Positions 44,006 through 55,029 of a stretch of 64,000 bases of DNA are shown here, in pieces. The DNA is taken from NCBI RefSeq assembly GCF_015712165.1, contig NZ_JADPZX010000001.1:1364001-1428000 (forward strand), in the 5' to 3' direction. Both the position numbers and the translations under genes were made by a program. Origin of the DNA: Streptomyces spinoverrucosus. GTDB lineage: Bacteria; Actinomycetota; Actinomycetes; Streptomycetales; Streptomycetaceae. Position 1 is the first letter of the stretch. Every line of letters starts with the position of its first letter. The notes beneath the pieces were generated by a model. That model was not told where the DNA came from and did not search any database. It saw only the letters and a program-made list of their open reading frames with translations.

Positions 44006-44042
44006 AGGGCGCCGGGAAGAACCCTCATCCTCCCGGCGCCCT
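44006..44042. terminator. Hairpin before the 82-aa gene
   Basis: Perfect 12-bp inverted repeat AGGGCGCCGGGA / TCCCGGCGCCCT with a 13-base loop. Works on either strand; no nearby gene clearly needs it, unless something between 43821 and 44005 has decayed. Confidence 0.6.
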
Positions 44043-44101
44043 TCGTCGTGCCCGGACCCCACTGACATGCGGATCCCGCCCGCCCGCAGCACCCTGAAGA
44101 C

Positions 44102-44350
44102 ATGGCACACCCCACACAGCCCCCGCATGTCGTAGTCCACGCCCCGGCCCTGGACGGCTCCCGCCGGGTCACCGCCGGGGAGGAAACCCTCGGTGTCGCC
44201 ACGCATCTGGACGACGTCGTCGAGATTCTGCGGCTGGCCGATCTGGACACGATCGAGGTCGAGGAGAGCGACCTCATCGAGTGGCAGGGCGGTGGGCCCG
44301 ACGACTGGCCCGGCCTGTCGGAGCACCACGAGCAGCCCGGCACCGGATGA
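44102..44350 (+). CDS. Small acidic hypothetical protein
   Basis: An 82-aa acidic soluble protein. PHVVVHAPALDGSRRVTAGEETLGVATHLDDVVEILRLADLD shows a compact beta-alpha pattern, and the C-terminus is Glu/Asp-rich. No motif is recognised. It has no strong ribosome site and could be leaderless, since a hairpin lies 60 bases upstream. Confidence 0.6.
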   Translation: MAHPTQPPHVVVHAPALDGSRRVTAGEETLGVATHLDDVVEILRLADLDTIEVEESDLIEWQGGGPDDWPGLSEHHEQPGTG

Positions 44351-44460
44351 CCCCGCGTACGCCAGGGGGCGTACGCCGGGTACGGCTTCCTCAAATCAAC
44401 CTCTGAACCCTCCCCCGGCATGCTTCGAGCGCCCCCAAGGGCGGGCACATACCCCACACA

Positions 44461-44495
44461 CCGGGGCCCGCCGGCACGGGGGCGGCGGGCCCCGG
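44461..44495. terminator. Hairpin between the small acidic gene and the TIGR04222 gene
   Basis: Perfect 13-bp inverted repeat CCGGGGCCCGCCG / CGGCGGGCCCCGG with a 9-base loop. It either ends the upstream transcript or structures the leader of the next gene, whose G-rich ribosome site starts about six bases beyond it. Confidence 0.65.
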
Positions 44496-44514
44496 GTGAC
44501 GGGGGTCGGTTGTG

Positions 44515-45180
44515 ATGAGCGAGGAAACGAGGACCGGGCGGCTGGAGCCGCACGAGGTCGGCTTTCTGCAGGGCGGCCCCCGGGCCGCCCTCAGGGTCGC
44601 CGTGCTCGGCCTGCATCTGCGGGGCCTGGTCGAGGCCGGGAAGCCGGGGACCCTGCGGAAGGCAGCCGGGTTCCCCCCACCCGACCACCCGCTGGAGAAG
44701 GCGGTACGCGTCGGTCTCTACCGGCCCGCCGGCATACGGGAGTTGCCCAGCCGCTCGGCCGTACGCCTCGCCCTCGCCCGGATGCGCCGCGACCTCGTCG
44801 CGGCCGGACTGCTGCGCCCCGCGCTGCCCGGCCCCACCCGCGCGGCACGCCGTCACCTCGCCGCCCTCCGCGCCCAGCACCCGCTGCCCACACGCTCGGA
44901 CGGCCTCACCGACGAGGAGATGCTCATCGCGGTCGCACTCCACGGCGGTCGTGCCCTGGCCGTGCTCGTACCGCACTTCGCCCGCTCGTCCGGCCTCGTC
45001 GGCCGCGACGCCCTCGCGGACGAGGGCCGCTTCCCGTTCGGCCGGGGCGCCGACCTCCGCCGGCTCTACGGCGCCGAGGAGGACCCCGGCGAGCAGAACG
45101 ACGGCGGCACGTCCGGCGGGTACCACTACGGGGGCGGCGGGTACGGGTGCGGCGGGGGTGGCGGAGGCGGCGGGGACTAG
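44515..45180 (+). CDS. TIGR04222-like domain protein with Gly-rich tail
   Basis: A 221-aa protein. LEPHEVGFLQGGPRAALRVAVLGLHLRGLVE, HPLEKAVRV and LALARMRRDLVAAGLL follow the TIGR04222 pattern. The C-terminus ends in GGGGYGCGGGGGGGG, the Gly/Cys-rich tail common to that family. Unlike many relatives it has no membrane helix between domain and tail. Function of the family is unknown. Confidence 0.8.
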   Translation: MSEETRTGRLEPHEVGFLQGGPRAALRVAVLGLHLRGLVEAGKPGTLRKAAGFPPPDHPLEKAVRVGLYRPAGIRELPSRSAVRLALARMRRDLVAAGLLRPALPGPTRAARRHLAALRAQHPLPTRSDGLTDEEMLIAVALHGGRALAVLVPHFARSSGLVGRDALADEGRFPFGRGADLRRLYGAEEDPGEQNDGGTSGGYHYGGGGYGCGGGGGGGGD

Positions 45181-45197
45181 GGCCTGTCGAAGCACGA

Positions 45198-45232
45198 CGA
45201 GGGCGGCTCACCCCTCGGGTGAGCCGCCCTCG
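45198..45232. terminator. Bidirectional terminator between convergent genes
   Basis: Perfect 16-bp inverted repeat CGAGGGCGGCTCACCC / GGGTGAGCCGCCCTCG with a 3-base loop, lying between the TIGR04222 gene and gcl, which converge. Confidence 0.92.
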
Positions 45233-45248
45233 ACTGCCGTGATCCGCC

Positions 45249-47033
<1,785 letters not shown>

Positions 47034-47092
47034 TGAGTACTCCTGCTTCGGCTGTCGGATGCGTACTCCCGTCGCGCCCCGCCGGTGAGCAC

Positions 47093-47160
47093 TTCCGTAT
47101 TGCGGAAAGTAACTTCTACGATCTGGAAGTAATGTAAGCGTGGGTGCCAAATGCCGTCAA
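47093..47160 (-). promoter_or_regulatory. gcl promoter and tandem operators
   Basis: On the minus strand: -35 TTGACG (47160-47155), 18-base spacer, -10 TACATT (47136-47131). Just downstream are two palindromes whose starts are 21 bp apart: TTCTACGATCTGGAA (47114-47128) and the perfect TTCCGTATTGCGGAA (47093-47107). The arrangement mirrors that at hyi and would let a repressor dimer pair block initiation. Confidence 0.8.
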
Positions 47161-47262
47161 GGGACGGACAGGCCGGGGGCGTAAGGAGCACGATGGGGAG
47201 GCCGCCGCGACCGCACGCGCGGCCCCCGCCGTCCCGTTCCGCCGCGACGCCCTGGAGTGGCC

Positions 47263-47910
47263 ATGCCCGAGAGCCTGCCGGTGCGCTGCCCGGCCTGTCG
47301 GCGCGAGCACCTCTACACCGCCCCGTCCTACCCCTGCGCCTGCGGCGCCCCCGCCGGCCCGCCGCTGGACCGGCACACCGCGCCGCGGGCGGTCGCACAC
47401 CGCAGCTGGGACGAGGAATGGGTCGCCGTGCCCTGCGCCTCCTGCGGCCGGCGCAACCACTGGCCCCGCCCGGAGCTGGGCTGCCCCTGCGGGACGGTGC
47501 TGCGGATCCCGGTGGCGAGGCCCGGCACCGGCGACCGGCGACCGGTCGGCGTGCGCACCGCCCTCGACGCGGTCACGGCCGCCGCCCTCTACCTCCACCG
47601 CCTCGGCCACCGCGACCTGCGCCGCGCCGACCAGCGGCCGCCGTCCGGGATCGGCCTCGCGGCGCGCGGCCTGGTCGCCCAGGTCGACCCGTCCGCGCGC
47701 CCGGCCACCCTGCGGGACGTGGAGTGCCTGTGGCTGACGGCCATGTCGGAGTCCGCGCGCTGCGTGTACTTCTCGCTCTCCGGGTACGCCACCGAGGCCC
47801 GCGCCCGCGCCGACGCCCTCGGCGTCCCGCTGTTCGTCGTGGACGACCCCACCGGCACCCCGCGCCCGGTGAACCAGCCGGCCGACGCCCTGCACGCCAC
47901 CCTGGTCTGA
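47263..47910 (+). CDS. Zinc-ribbon protein with Mrr-like C-terminal domain
   Basis: A 215-aa protein. The N-terminus carries several CxxC pairs (VRCPACRREHLY, YPCACGAP, PCASCGRRNHW, LGCPCG), probably two zinc ribbons. The C-terminal half (VECLWLTAMSESARCVYFSLSGYATEARARADALGVPLFVVDD) resembles the end of restriction endonuclease-like (Mrr/PD-D/ExK) folds, but I see no intact catalytic triad. ATG with CTGGAG upstream. Function unknown. Confidence 0.75.
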   Translation: MPESLPVRCPACRREHLYTAPSYPCACGAPAGPPLDRHTAPRAVAHRSWDEEWVAVPCASCGRRNHWPRPELGCPCGTVLRIPVARPGTGDRRPVGVRTALDAVTAAALYLHRLGHRDLRRADQRPPSGIGLAARGLVAQVDPSARPATLRDVECLWLTAMSESARCVYFSLSGYATEARARADALGVPLFVVDDPTGTPRPVNQPADALHATLV

Positions 47911-47965
47911 GAGGGGCGTCGGCTACGTGCTGTCCCGGGACGCTGGTGACACGCGTGGTGATCGG

Positions 47966-49636
47966 TCAGCGGAAGTCCTCCTCGCGGTACTCGTCGGCCG
48001 AGCCCGCCGCCGTGGCCTCGCGCAGCTCGATGCGGCGGATCTTGCCGGAGACGGTCTTCGGGAGGGTTCCGAACTCCAGGCGGCGGATCCGCTTGTACGG
48101 GGCGAGGGTCTCGCGTGAGTGCTCGAACAGCACCTTCGCCGTGTCGGGGCCCGGCTCGAAGCCCTCGGCCAGGACCACGTACGCCTTCGGCACCGCGAGG
48201 CGCAGCGCGTCCGGCGCCGGTACGACGGCCGCTTCCGCCACCGCCTCGTGCTCCAGCAGGGCGCTCTCCAGCTCGAACGGGGAGATCTTGTAGTCGGACG
48301 CCTTGAAGACGTCGTCGGCGCGGCCGACGTAGGTGATGTAACCGTCCTCGTCGCGCGATCCGATGTCGCCGGTGCGGTAGTGGCCGCCCGCCATCGCCTG
48401 CGCCGTCCGGTCAGCGTCCCCGTGGTAGCCCGCCATCACACCGACCGGCGACTGTGACAGGTCCACCGCGATCTCGCCCTCGTCCGCGCCCGGCGCGCCG
48501 GTCTGCGGATCCAGCAGCACCACGCGGAAGCCCGGGCTGGGCCGGCCCATGGAGCCGGTCTTGAGCGGCTGGCCGGGGCTGTTGGAGACCTGCACCGCGG
48601 TCTCCGTCTGTCCGAAGCCGTCCCGGATGGTCACGCCCCAGGCCCGCCGCACCTGTTCGATGACCTCGGGGTTGAGCGGTTCCCCGGCGGCCACCGCCTC
48701 CCTCGGCACGGTGCGCAGCTGGGTCAGGTCGGCCTGGATGAGCATCCGCCACACCGTCGGCGGAGCGCAGAACGTGCTCACCCCGGCCCGGTCCATCTGT
48801 TCCATCAGCCGGGCGGCGTCGAAGCGGGTGTAGTTGTGGATGAAGACGGTCGCCTCGGCGTTCCAGGGGGCGAAGAGGTTGGACCAGGCGTGCTTGGCCC
48901 AGCCCGGCGAGGAGATGTTCAGGTGCACATCGCCAGGTTTGAGGCCGATCCAGTACATGGTCGCCAGGTGCCCGACCGGGTACGACGTGTGCGTGTGCTC
49001 GACCAGCTTCGGGCGGGCCGTCGTCCCCGAGGTGAAGTAGAGCATCAGCGGGTCGTCGGCGCGGGTGGGGCCGTCGGGCGTGAAGTCGGCGGGGGCGGCG
49101 TACGCGTCCTCGTACCTGAGCCAGCCCTCCGGTGCCCCGCCGACCGCGATGCGCGTGTAGTCCCCCGGCACCTCGGCGAACTTGCCGCTGTCCTCGGCGC
49201 GCACGAGAACGTGCCGGACGTGCCCGCGCTCCACCCGGTCGCGCAGGTCGGCCGGCCCGAGCAGTGGCGTGGCCGGGATGACGACCGCGCGCAGCTTCAT
49301 CGCGGCCAGGGCCGTCTCCCACAGCTCGGCCTGGTTGCCCAGCATCACCAGGATCCGGTCCCCGGCGGCGACACCGCGTGCGCGCAGCCAGTTGGCGGCC
49401 CGTGCCGACCGCTCGGCCAGGGCGGCGAAGGAGAGCCGGATCTCGCTGCCGTCCTCCTCCACGATGTGCAGGGCCGTGCGGTCGTTGCCGTCGGCGATGA
49501 CGTCGAACCAGTCCAGCGCCCAGTTGAAGTACTCCGGGCGCGGCCAGCGGAAACCCGCGTAGGCGGTGTCGTAGTCCTCGCGGTGTTCCAGCAGGAAGTC
49601 CCGTGCCCCGCGGAACTCCTCCGTCGCCGTCGTCAT
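47966..49636 (-). CDS. AMP-binding acyl-CoA synthetase (medium-chain/benzoate-like)
   Basis: A 556-aa adenylate-forming enzyme. It has the P-loop YFTSGTTARPKLVEHTH, adenine motif DGFGQTET, hinge aspartate in YRTGDIGSRDEDGYITYVGRADDVFKASDYKISPFE, and the catalytic lysine in LPKTVSGKIRR. The combination fits medium-chain acyl-CoA synthetase (AcsM-like). AGGAGG precedes the ATG. It is divergent from the LAL regulator, so local control is possible. Confidence 0.93.
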   Translation of the reverse strand: MTTATEEFRGARDFLLEHREDYDTAYAGFRWPRPEYFNWALDWFDVIADGNDRTALHIVEEDGSEIRLSFAALAERSARAANWLRARGVAAGDRILVMLGNQAELWETALAAMKLRAVVIPATPLLGPADLRDRVERGHVRHVLVRAEDSGKFAEVPGDYTRIAVGGAPEGWLRYEDAYAAPADFTPDGPTRADDPLMLYFTSGTTARPKLVEHTHTSYPVGHLATMYWIGLKPGDVHLNISSPGWAKHAWSNLFAPWNAEATVFIHNYTRFDAARLMEQMDRAGVSTFCAPPTVWRMLIQADLTQLRTVPREAVAAGEPLNPEVIEQVRRAWGVTIRDGFGQTETAVQVSNSPGQPLKTGSMGRPSPGFRVVLLDPQTGAPGADEGEIAVDLSQSPVGVMAGYHGDADRTAQAMAGGHYRTGDIGSRDEDGYITYVGRADDVFKASDYKISPFELESALLEHEAVAEAAVVPAPDALRLAVPKAYVVLAEGFEPGPDTAKVLFEHSRETLAPYKRIRRLEFGTLPKTVSGKIRRIELREATAAGSADEYREEDFR

Positions 49637-49940
49637 CTGTCCTCCTAGGTGCCGGACCGTTCCCGGGCGGCTCGCTCACATCGTGTAATCCGCGACGCAG
49701 GTGTCACTACCCCGAACGGGGGTGTATGCCGCACACCGGAGGGCTGAGGGTCTTGAACGCCACGCAGAGTACTGCCGTACCTACGCATGGACGGCCCTCG
49801 GTACGGGCAGACCATTCACCTGACGGCCGTCTGAATTTGCCCATGCACCCCTGTTGTTATTTCCCTCACCATCTCGGCGCTCCGGATTTCAATGAGTTGT
49901 TGCCTAGAATTTGGCCCGGACACGACACTCGGAGGGAGCG
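49637..49940. other. Divergent promoter region, no gene
   Basis: 304 bases between the acyl-CoA synthetase and the LAL regulator. It is less GC-rich than its surroundings (TTGTTATTTCCCTC, ATGAGTTGTTGCCTAGAATTTGG), as expected of promoters. No ORF with coding character and no clear palindrome beyond CCCCG-AA-CGGGG near 49711. Confidence 0.6.
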
Positions 49941-52757
49941 GTGACCGTGCGACGGGACTTCAAGGAGCCTGCCAGAAGCCGCCCCGACCTGGTCATCGGC
50001 CGGGAGGAACTGTTCACGGCGGCGGGTGAGCAGCTCGGTCGCGGGGGCAGTGTGCTGCTGCACGGGCCCGCCGGAATAGGAAAGTCGACCGTGCTGCGGG
50101 CATTGGCCGCGGATTACGCCGAGGCGGCCCGGACCGTGCTGCGCTGCTCGGCGACGGAGTCCGAATCGCATCTGCCGTTCCTGGCCCTGGCCGACCTGCT
50201 CGGTCTGGTGCTGGACGAGGTGTCCGACAAGCTGCCCGCCGCCCAGCGCACCGCACTGGAGTCGGCGCTCACCGGCCGCGGCGAGTCCACCCTCCAACGC
50301 GACGGCCTGGCGCTGCGCCTCGCCGTGCTGTCCGCGCTGCGCGCGCTCGCCGCCGAGGGGCCGGTCCTCGTCGTCGCCGACGATGTGCAGTGGCTGGACT
50401 CGGCCAGCTCCGAACTGCTCGGCTTCGCCGCCCGCCGTCTCGGCGACACCCCCGTCAAGATGCTGTGCGCGGTACGGACGGACGGCCAGGAGTACGACCG
50501 CCATCTGCGCACCTCTCCCCCGGACACGCTCGCCGTCCGGCTGGGCCCGCTCTCCCGCGCCCAGGTCTCCGCGCTGCTGGAGAACCGCGGCTACACCGGC
50601 TTGCCGCGTTCCACGGTCCGGGACATCCACCGCACCAGTGGCGGCAACCCGCTGTTCGCGCTGGAGCTGGGCCGTGCCCTCGCCGAGAACCCGACCCCGC
50701 CGCGCCCGGGCGAGCCGCTGCCGGTGCCGACGTCGCTGCGGGCGCTCGTCCTCAGCCGGCTGGAGATGCTCTCCGCCGAGGCCCGGCACACCCTCCTCGT
50801 GGCGAGCGCGGGCGCCCGGCCCACGCTGTCGCTGCTGCACGCGGCCGGCCGGGAGAACGCCGAGGCCGAGACCGCCCGGGCGGCCGAGCTCGGGCTGCTG
50901 GCAACGGAGCCGGAGGGGCCCGCCGTACGCTTCGCGCATCCGCTGGTCTCCGCCGCGCTGTACGCGGAGGCGCCCGCGCACCAGCGGCGGGCCGCGCACG
51001 CCGCGCTGTCCACGGCGGCCTCCGATCCGATCGAGCGGGCCCGGCATCTGGCGCTGGCGACGACCGGCACCGATCCGGAGGTGGCGGCGCGGCTCGCCGG
51101 GGCCGCCATGCTGGCCCGCGACCGTGGGGCGCCCTCGGTCGCCGCGTCACTCGGTCTGCTCGCGGCGCGGCACGCGCCGGCCGACAGCGTGCCGGGGCCG
51201 GACGAACGGCGGTTGCAGGCGGCCGAGGACGCGATCACCGCCGGTGAGGTGGACCTCGCCCGGGACATCGCGCGTGAGGTGCTGACCCGGGCCACGGTTC
51301 CCGCGGAGCGGGTGCGGGCCTGGATGGTGGTGATCGAGGCGGCGGGCCAGGCCCTCGGAGAGGTCGACGCCGTCTTCCCGCAGGCGCTGGCCGACGCGGG
51401 CGACGATCCGCGGCTGCTCGCCCTGGTGCACTACCAGCTGGCCTGGCGGGCGCTGGTCGTCGAGGGCGACTTCGCCGAGGGCCGCGAGGAGGCCGCGCAC
51501 GCCGCCGGCCTGGCCGCGCGGGCCGGGGACCGGCGTACCGAACTGCTGGCGCTCGCCTTCCAGGCCCAGGCCGAGACCCTGATGGGCCACCCGGACGCGC
51601 CCGCGACCATCAAACGGGCGCTGAAGGAGCCGCAGGACCCGCAGGTGGCGTGCCACCACAACGGGGCGGGATCCACCCGCTTCCGCTGGCTGCTGATGAG
51701 CGACCAGCTGCCGGAGGCGCGCAACACGGTCACCGCGCTGCTGCGCGAGGTACGGCGGCGCGGAATGGTCGAGAGCGAGGTGCACTTCCTGCGGCTGCTG
51801 GCCGAGACCGAACTGCGCTCCGGGCACTGCGGCCGCGCCCTCGACCTGGCCCGCGAGAGCCTGCGGCTGGCCCGCGACTCGGGCATCGGCGAGGTGGCCT
51901 CCGCGATGCTCACCTCGCTCGCCGAGGCCTCCGGCGGCAGCGTGGAGCAGGCGCTGGCGCTGGCGCGGGAGGCGGTGGAGCACGCCGAGCAGGACGGCGA
52001 CCAGATCTACGTCTCGCGCGCGCTGGCCGCCCTCGGATACGTCCAACTGGTCGCCGGGGACGCCCAGGGAACCGTCCGGTCGCTGCGCCGGGTACGGGAG
52101 CTGGAGAACGGGCTCGGCGTCACCGACCCGGCGCGCGGCCGCTGGCACGGGGACCTCGCGGAGGCGCTGGTGCGGATCGGCGAGCTCGCGGAGGCGCAGG
52201 ACGTCATCGACGTGACGCGCGAGCAGGCGCTGCGGCTGGGGCGGGAGAGCGTGCTCGCCGTGCTGGACCGGGCGGAGGCGCTGGTGCGGGCGGCGGCCGG
52301 TGAACACGACGCGGCCGTGAGCCAGTTGACGTCGGTGCAGGACCGGCTGAGCAAGCTGGGCTACGGGCTCGAAGAGGCGCGCGCCGCCTTCGAGTTGGCC
52401 CGGTTGCGGGCCCTGCCGGGGCCGGGTCCGACGTCGTACGACGAGGCGGCCCGGCTGTTCCGGCGGTGCCGGGCGCTGCCCTGGCTGCGGCAGGTCGACG
52501 CGGCCGTGGCGGCGGGGGCGGCCCCGGACCGGCAGCCGGCCCCGGCTCCCGCGCCGTCCGCGCTGGAGGGGCTGGCCTCGATGGAGCGTCAGGTCGCGGC
52601 GCTGGTCATGGAGGGCGCGACCAACCGGGAGATAGCCGGGCGGCTGTTCATCAGCGTCAAGACGGTCGAGGCGACGCTCACCCGGGTCTACCGCAAGCTG
52701 GGGATCCGATCCCGGGTCGACATCGTCCGACTGGCGGCGGGGCGGCACGTCAAGTAG
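49941..52757 (+). CDS. LAL-type LuxR-family transcriptional regulator
   Basis: A 938-aa large ATP-binding LuxR regulator. N-terminal AAA/STAND ATPase: Walker A HGPAGIGKST, Walker B VLVVADDVQWLD. A long TPR-like middle follows, then a C-terminal LuxR HTH (LASMERQVAALVMEGATNREIAGRLFISVKTVEATLTRVYRKLGI). GTG after GGAGGGAG is chosen; an in-frame start 30 bases earlier lies upstream of that site. It may control the adjacent secreted trypsin or the divergent acyl-CoA ligase; no direct evidence. Confidence 0.93.
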   Translation: MTVRRDFKEPARSRPDLVIGREELFTAAGEQLGRGGSVLLHGPAGIGKSTVLRALAADYAEAARTVLRCSATESESHLPFLALADLLGLVLDEVSDKLPAAQRTALESALTGRGESTLQRDGLALRLAVLSALRALAAEGPVLVVADDVQWLDSASSELLGFAARRLGDTPVKMLCAVRTDGQEYDRHLRTSPPDTLAVRLGPLSRAQVSALLENRGYTGLPRSTVRDIHRTSGGNPLFALELGRALAENPTPPRPGEPLPVPTSLRALVLSRLEMLSAEARHTLLVASAGARPTLSLLHAAGRENAEAETARAAELGLLATEPEGPAVRFAHPLVSAALYAEAPAHQRRAAHAALSTAASDPIERARHLALATTGTDPEVAARLAGAAMLARDRGAPSVAASLGLLAARHAPADSVPGPDERRLQAAEDAITAGEVDLARDIAREVLTRATVPAERVRAWMVVIEAAGQALGEVDAVFPQALADAGDDPRLLALVHYQLAWRALVVEGDFAEGREEAAHAAGLAARAGDRRTELLALAFQAQAETLMGHPDAPATIKRALKEPQDPQVACHHNGAGSTRFRWLLMSDQLPEARNTVTALLREVRRRGMVESEVHFLRLLAETELRSGHCGRALDLARESLRLARDSGIGEVASAMLTSLAEASGGSVEQALALAREAVEHAEQDGDQIYVSRALAALGYVQLVAGDAQGTVRSLRRVRELENGLGVTDPARGRWHGDLAEALVRIGELAEAQDVIDVTREQALRLGRESVLAVLDRAEALVRAAAGEHDAAVSQLTSVQDRLSKLGYGLEEARAAFELARLRALPGPGPTSYDEAARLFRRCRALPWLRQVDAAVAAGAAPDRQPAPAPAPSALEGLASMERQVAALVMEGATNREIAGRLFISVKTVEATLTRVYRKLGIRSRVDIVRLAAGRHVK

Positions 52758-52949
52758 CGGCGTCGGCCGCACTCGACCGAGGGTTTTCCCTGCCCCAACT
52801 CCCTTAGGGGGTTCCCTCATTGGGACGGATGGGCGCCCGGCTCTAGCTTAGTCACGTGCCGCTCGCCGGGCACACGGGGGTCTGTCCCGAGGCCCCCGTG
52901 CTCCACCCCACCCGCGCGACCCCCCACCGGCAACCCCTTGAGGAGACTC

Positions 52950-53741
52950 ATGTTCGGGCTCACCCGTGCCAGAAAGACCGCCGCCGCCGTCGCGGCGACC
53001 GCTGCCGCCGCCGCGACCGCGCTGCTCACCGCCCCCGCCGCCGTCGCCGCCCCGCAGCCCATCGTCGGCGGTACGACGACCACCACGACCGCGTACCCGT
53101 TCATCATGCAGATCACGGACGCCTCGCAGGACCAGTTCTGCGGCGGCACCCTGGTCTCCCCGACGAAGGTCGTGACCGCCGCGCACTGCATGGTCGGCGA
53201 GACCACCAGCAGCGTCCGCGTGGTCGGTGGCCGCACGTACCTCAACGGCACCAACGGCACGGTCAGCCGGGTCAGCAAGATCTGGATCCACCCCGACTAC
53301 TCGGACGTCACCAACGGCGACGACGTGGCCGTACTGACGCTGTCGACGTCGATGCCGTACACCACCGCGAAGTACGTCTCCTCCTCGCAGACCTCGGTGT
53401 ACGCCCCCGGCACCACGGCCCGCGTCCTCGGCTGGGGCACCACCTCCCAGAACGGCAGCTCCTCCAACCAGCTGCGGACCGCCACCGTCCCGACCGTGTC
53501 CGACTCCAGCTGCGGCAACTCCTACGGCTCCGACTTCGTGGCGAGCGACATGGTGTGCGCCGGATACACCTCCGGCGGCGTGGACACCTGCCAGGGCGAC
53601 AGCGGCGGTCCCCTGCTCATCGGGGGCGTCCTGGCAGGGATCACTTCCTGGGGCGAGGGCTGCGCGCAGGCCGGCTACCCGGGCGTCTACACCCGGCTGA
53701 CGACCTTCTCCAGCCTGGTGACCGCGCAGGTCAACTCGTAG
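52950..53741 (+). CDS. sprT: Secreted trypsin-like serine protease
   Basis: A 263-aa S1 preproprotease. Signal peptide (1-33 or so), a very short propeptide (APQP), then mature IVGG at 38-41. Catalytic triad H79 (VTAAHC), D125 (NGDDVAVL), S218 (GDSGGP); D212 at the base of the pocket gives trypsin specificity for Arg/Lys. Six cysteines allow three disulfides as in Streptomyces trypsins. AGGAG precedes the ATG; a bidirectional terminator follows. Stands alone after the LAL regulator. Confidence 0.95.
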   Translation: MFGLTRARKTAAAVAATAAAAATALLTAPAAVAAPQPIVGGTTTTTTAYPFIMQITDASQDQFCGGTLVSPTKVVTAAHCMVGETTSSVRVVGGRTYLNGTNGTVSRVSKIWIHPDYSDVTNGDDVAVLTLSTSMPYTTAKYVSSSQTSVYAPGTTARVLGWGTTSQNGSSSNQLRTATVPTVSDSSCGNSYGSDFVASDMVCAGYTSGGVDTCQGDSGGPLLIGGVLAGITSWGEGCAQAGYPGVYTRLTTFSSLVTAQVNS

Positions 53742-53792
53742 CGGCGGCAGGGACAGCAAGGACTCCTGAGTACCCCTCAGGTAAGTAAGCCA

Positions 53793-53833
53793 GGGGGCGT
53801 TGCGGGCCTCCACGAGCGGCCCGCAACGCCCCC
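53793..53833. terminator. Bidirectional terminator between trypsin and AlkZ-like genes
   Basis: Perfect 16-bp inverted repeat GGGGGCGTTGCGGGCC / GGCCCGCAACGCCCCC with a 9-base loop between convergent genes. Confidence 0.92.
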
Positions 53834-53859
53834 TCTCCATGCGCCCGGTCAGGCGCGGG

Positions 53860-54951
53860 TCACGGGATCACGGTCCCGAAGCGGATGTCGTACGACTCCT
53901 GGTGCAGCACCTGGAGCATGCGGGCGCCCTCCTCTGTCACCTCGTCGCGCTGGGCCCGGGTGAGGCTGTCGAACGGCTCGACGACCAGGGCGCCGTCGAG
54001 CAGCCGCCAGACGCCGGCCAGGAAGCCGTCGACGAGGAGCGGGCAGTAGAAGGTGTTCGCCTGCCAGGTGCGGCCGTGGCGCGCGGGCGGCACCACGCGG
54101 GTGCGGTCGGCGTGCGAGAGCAGCAGATTGTCGAACTCGGGCAGGAAGCGGGGCGGGGCCGGGGTCTCCGGGTCGGGGCGGGGCGCGTCGGGGAGGTCGA
54201 AGAGTTCGACGCCGCTCTCGTCCCGGAAGGCGACCAGCTGCGGGCGGAGCCGCTCGAACACGGGGCGCATCCGGGTCAGACCGGACCAGGTCTGCATGTC
54301 CTTCACCGAGGCGGGGCCGAAGGCGCCGAGGTAGCGCAGTACGGCGCTCTCCGGGGTGGCGGCCGGTTCGGCGGGGCGGCCCAGCCAGTGCTCGGCGGTG
54401 GTGAGGGCGACCTGCGCGCTTCTGCCCCACAGCCCGCGCGGGGTGACCTGGACCAGCGGGAGCGTGCAGCGGGCGGCGACGGCGAGGGCCTGCGGGTCGG
54501 CGTCCGGCCACTCGGCGATCAGGGCCTCGCGCAGCTGCCGCATGGTGCGCGGCTCGGCCTCGACCAGCTCGCGGGCGACCGTGGCGAGCCGCTCCAGGTC
54601 GACGCCGACGAGGCCCTTGCGGAAGATCCTGATCTCCCGGTCGCGGGCGGGCTGGACCAGCGGCCGCAGGGTGAGGGCGTCGTCGCCGGTGTGCAGATGG
54701 ATGGTCGAGCGCAGGGTGACGATCCGGACCGCCGCGCGGTCGGCGAGCAGCCCGGCGAGCTCCTCGGGGCGGAAGCCGTCGAGGCGGGCGGCGAGCGCGT
54801 AGTAGGGCGGCTTGACCTCCTGGGCCTGCAGTCCGACGAGGTGCTCCACGGCCGCCTTCGCGGACAGCGGCGCGCGGCGCAGGAGCAGCTGCCGGTCGAG
54901 GGTGGCGCGGTTGAGGGCGCGGGTGCCGAGCACGGTCGTCGTCTGGGTCAT
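53860..54951 (-). CDS. AlkZ/AlkX-like winged-helix protein (HTH_42, formerly DUF1006)
   Basis: A 363-aa protein. It has repeated winged-helix units and the family QxQ motif in HLVGLQAQEVKPPYYALAARL (Q42, Q44). IVTLRSTIHLHTGDDALTLRPLVQP and the C-terminal HADRTRVV and YDIRFG segments also fit. Characterised relatives are DNA glycosylases that unhook crosslinks or alkylated bases, including self-resistance enzymes of antibiotic producers. No biosynthetic cluster is visible beside it. The ATG is chosen; the upstream in-frame sequence is antisense to the CorA gene. Confidence 0.88.
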   Translation of the reverse strand: MTQTTTVLGTRALNRATLDRQLLLRRAPLSAKAAVEHLVGLQAQEVKPPYYALAARLDGFRPEELAGLLADRAAVRIVTLRSTIHLHTGDDALTLRPLVQPARDREIRIFRKGLVGVDLERLATVARELVEAEPRTMRQLREALIAEWPDADPQALAVAARCTLPLVQVTPRGLWGRSAQVALTTAEHWLGRPAEPAATPESAVLRYLGAFGPASVKDMQTWSGLTRMRPVFERLRPQLVAFRDESGVELFDLPDAPRPDPETPAPPRFLPEFDNLLLSHADRTRVVPPARHGRTWQANTFYCPLLVDGFLAGVWRLLDGALVVEPFDSLTRAQRDEVTEEGARMLQVLHQESYDIRFGTVIP

Positions 54952-55029
54952 GCTCCGCACGCTAGCGCCGCTTGCGGACAGCCTCGGTCCGCAACTCTCG
55001 CCGCATCCTCGCCCGCCTACCCCGTCCCG

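Noticed and set aside
43639..45195. 518-aa minus-strand ORF over the katA 3' gap, the 82-aa gene and the TIGR04222 gene
   Set aside because: Composition is low-complexity and it crosses two terminator hairpins; the plus-strand genes have better character.
53800..55029. Upstream extension of the CorA frame to 820 aa
   Set aside because: It runs antisense to the AlkZ-like gene and has its amino-acid shadow composition; CorA proteins are about 330-380 aa.
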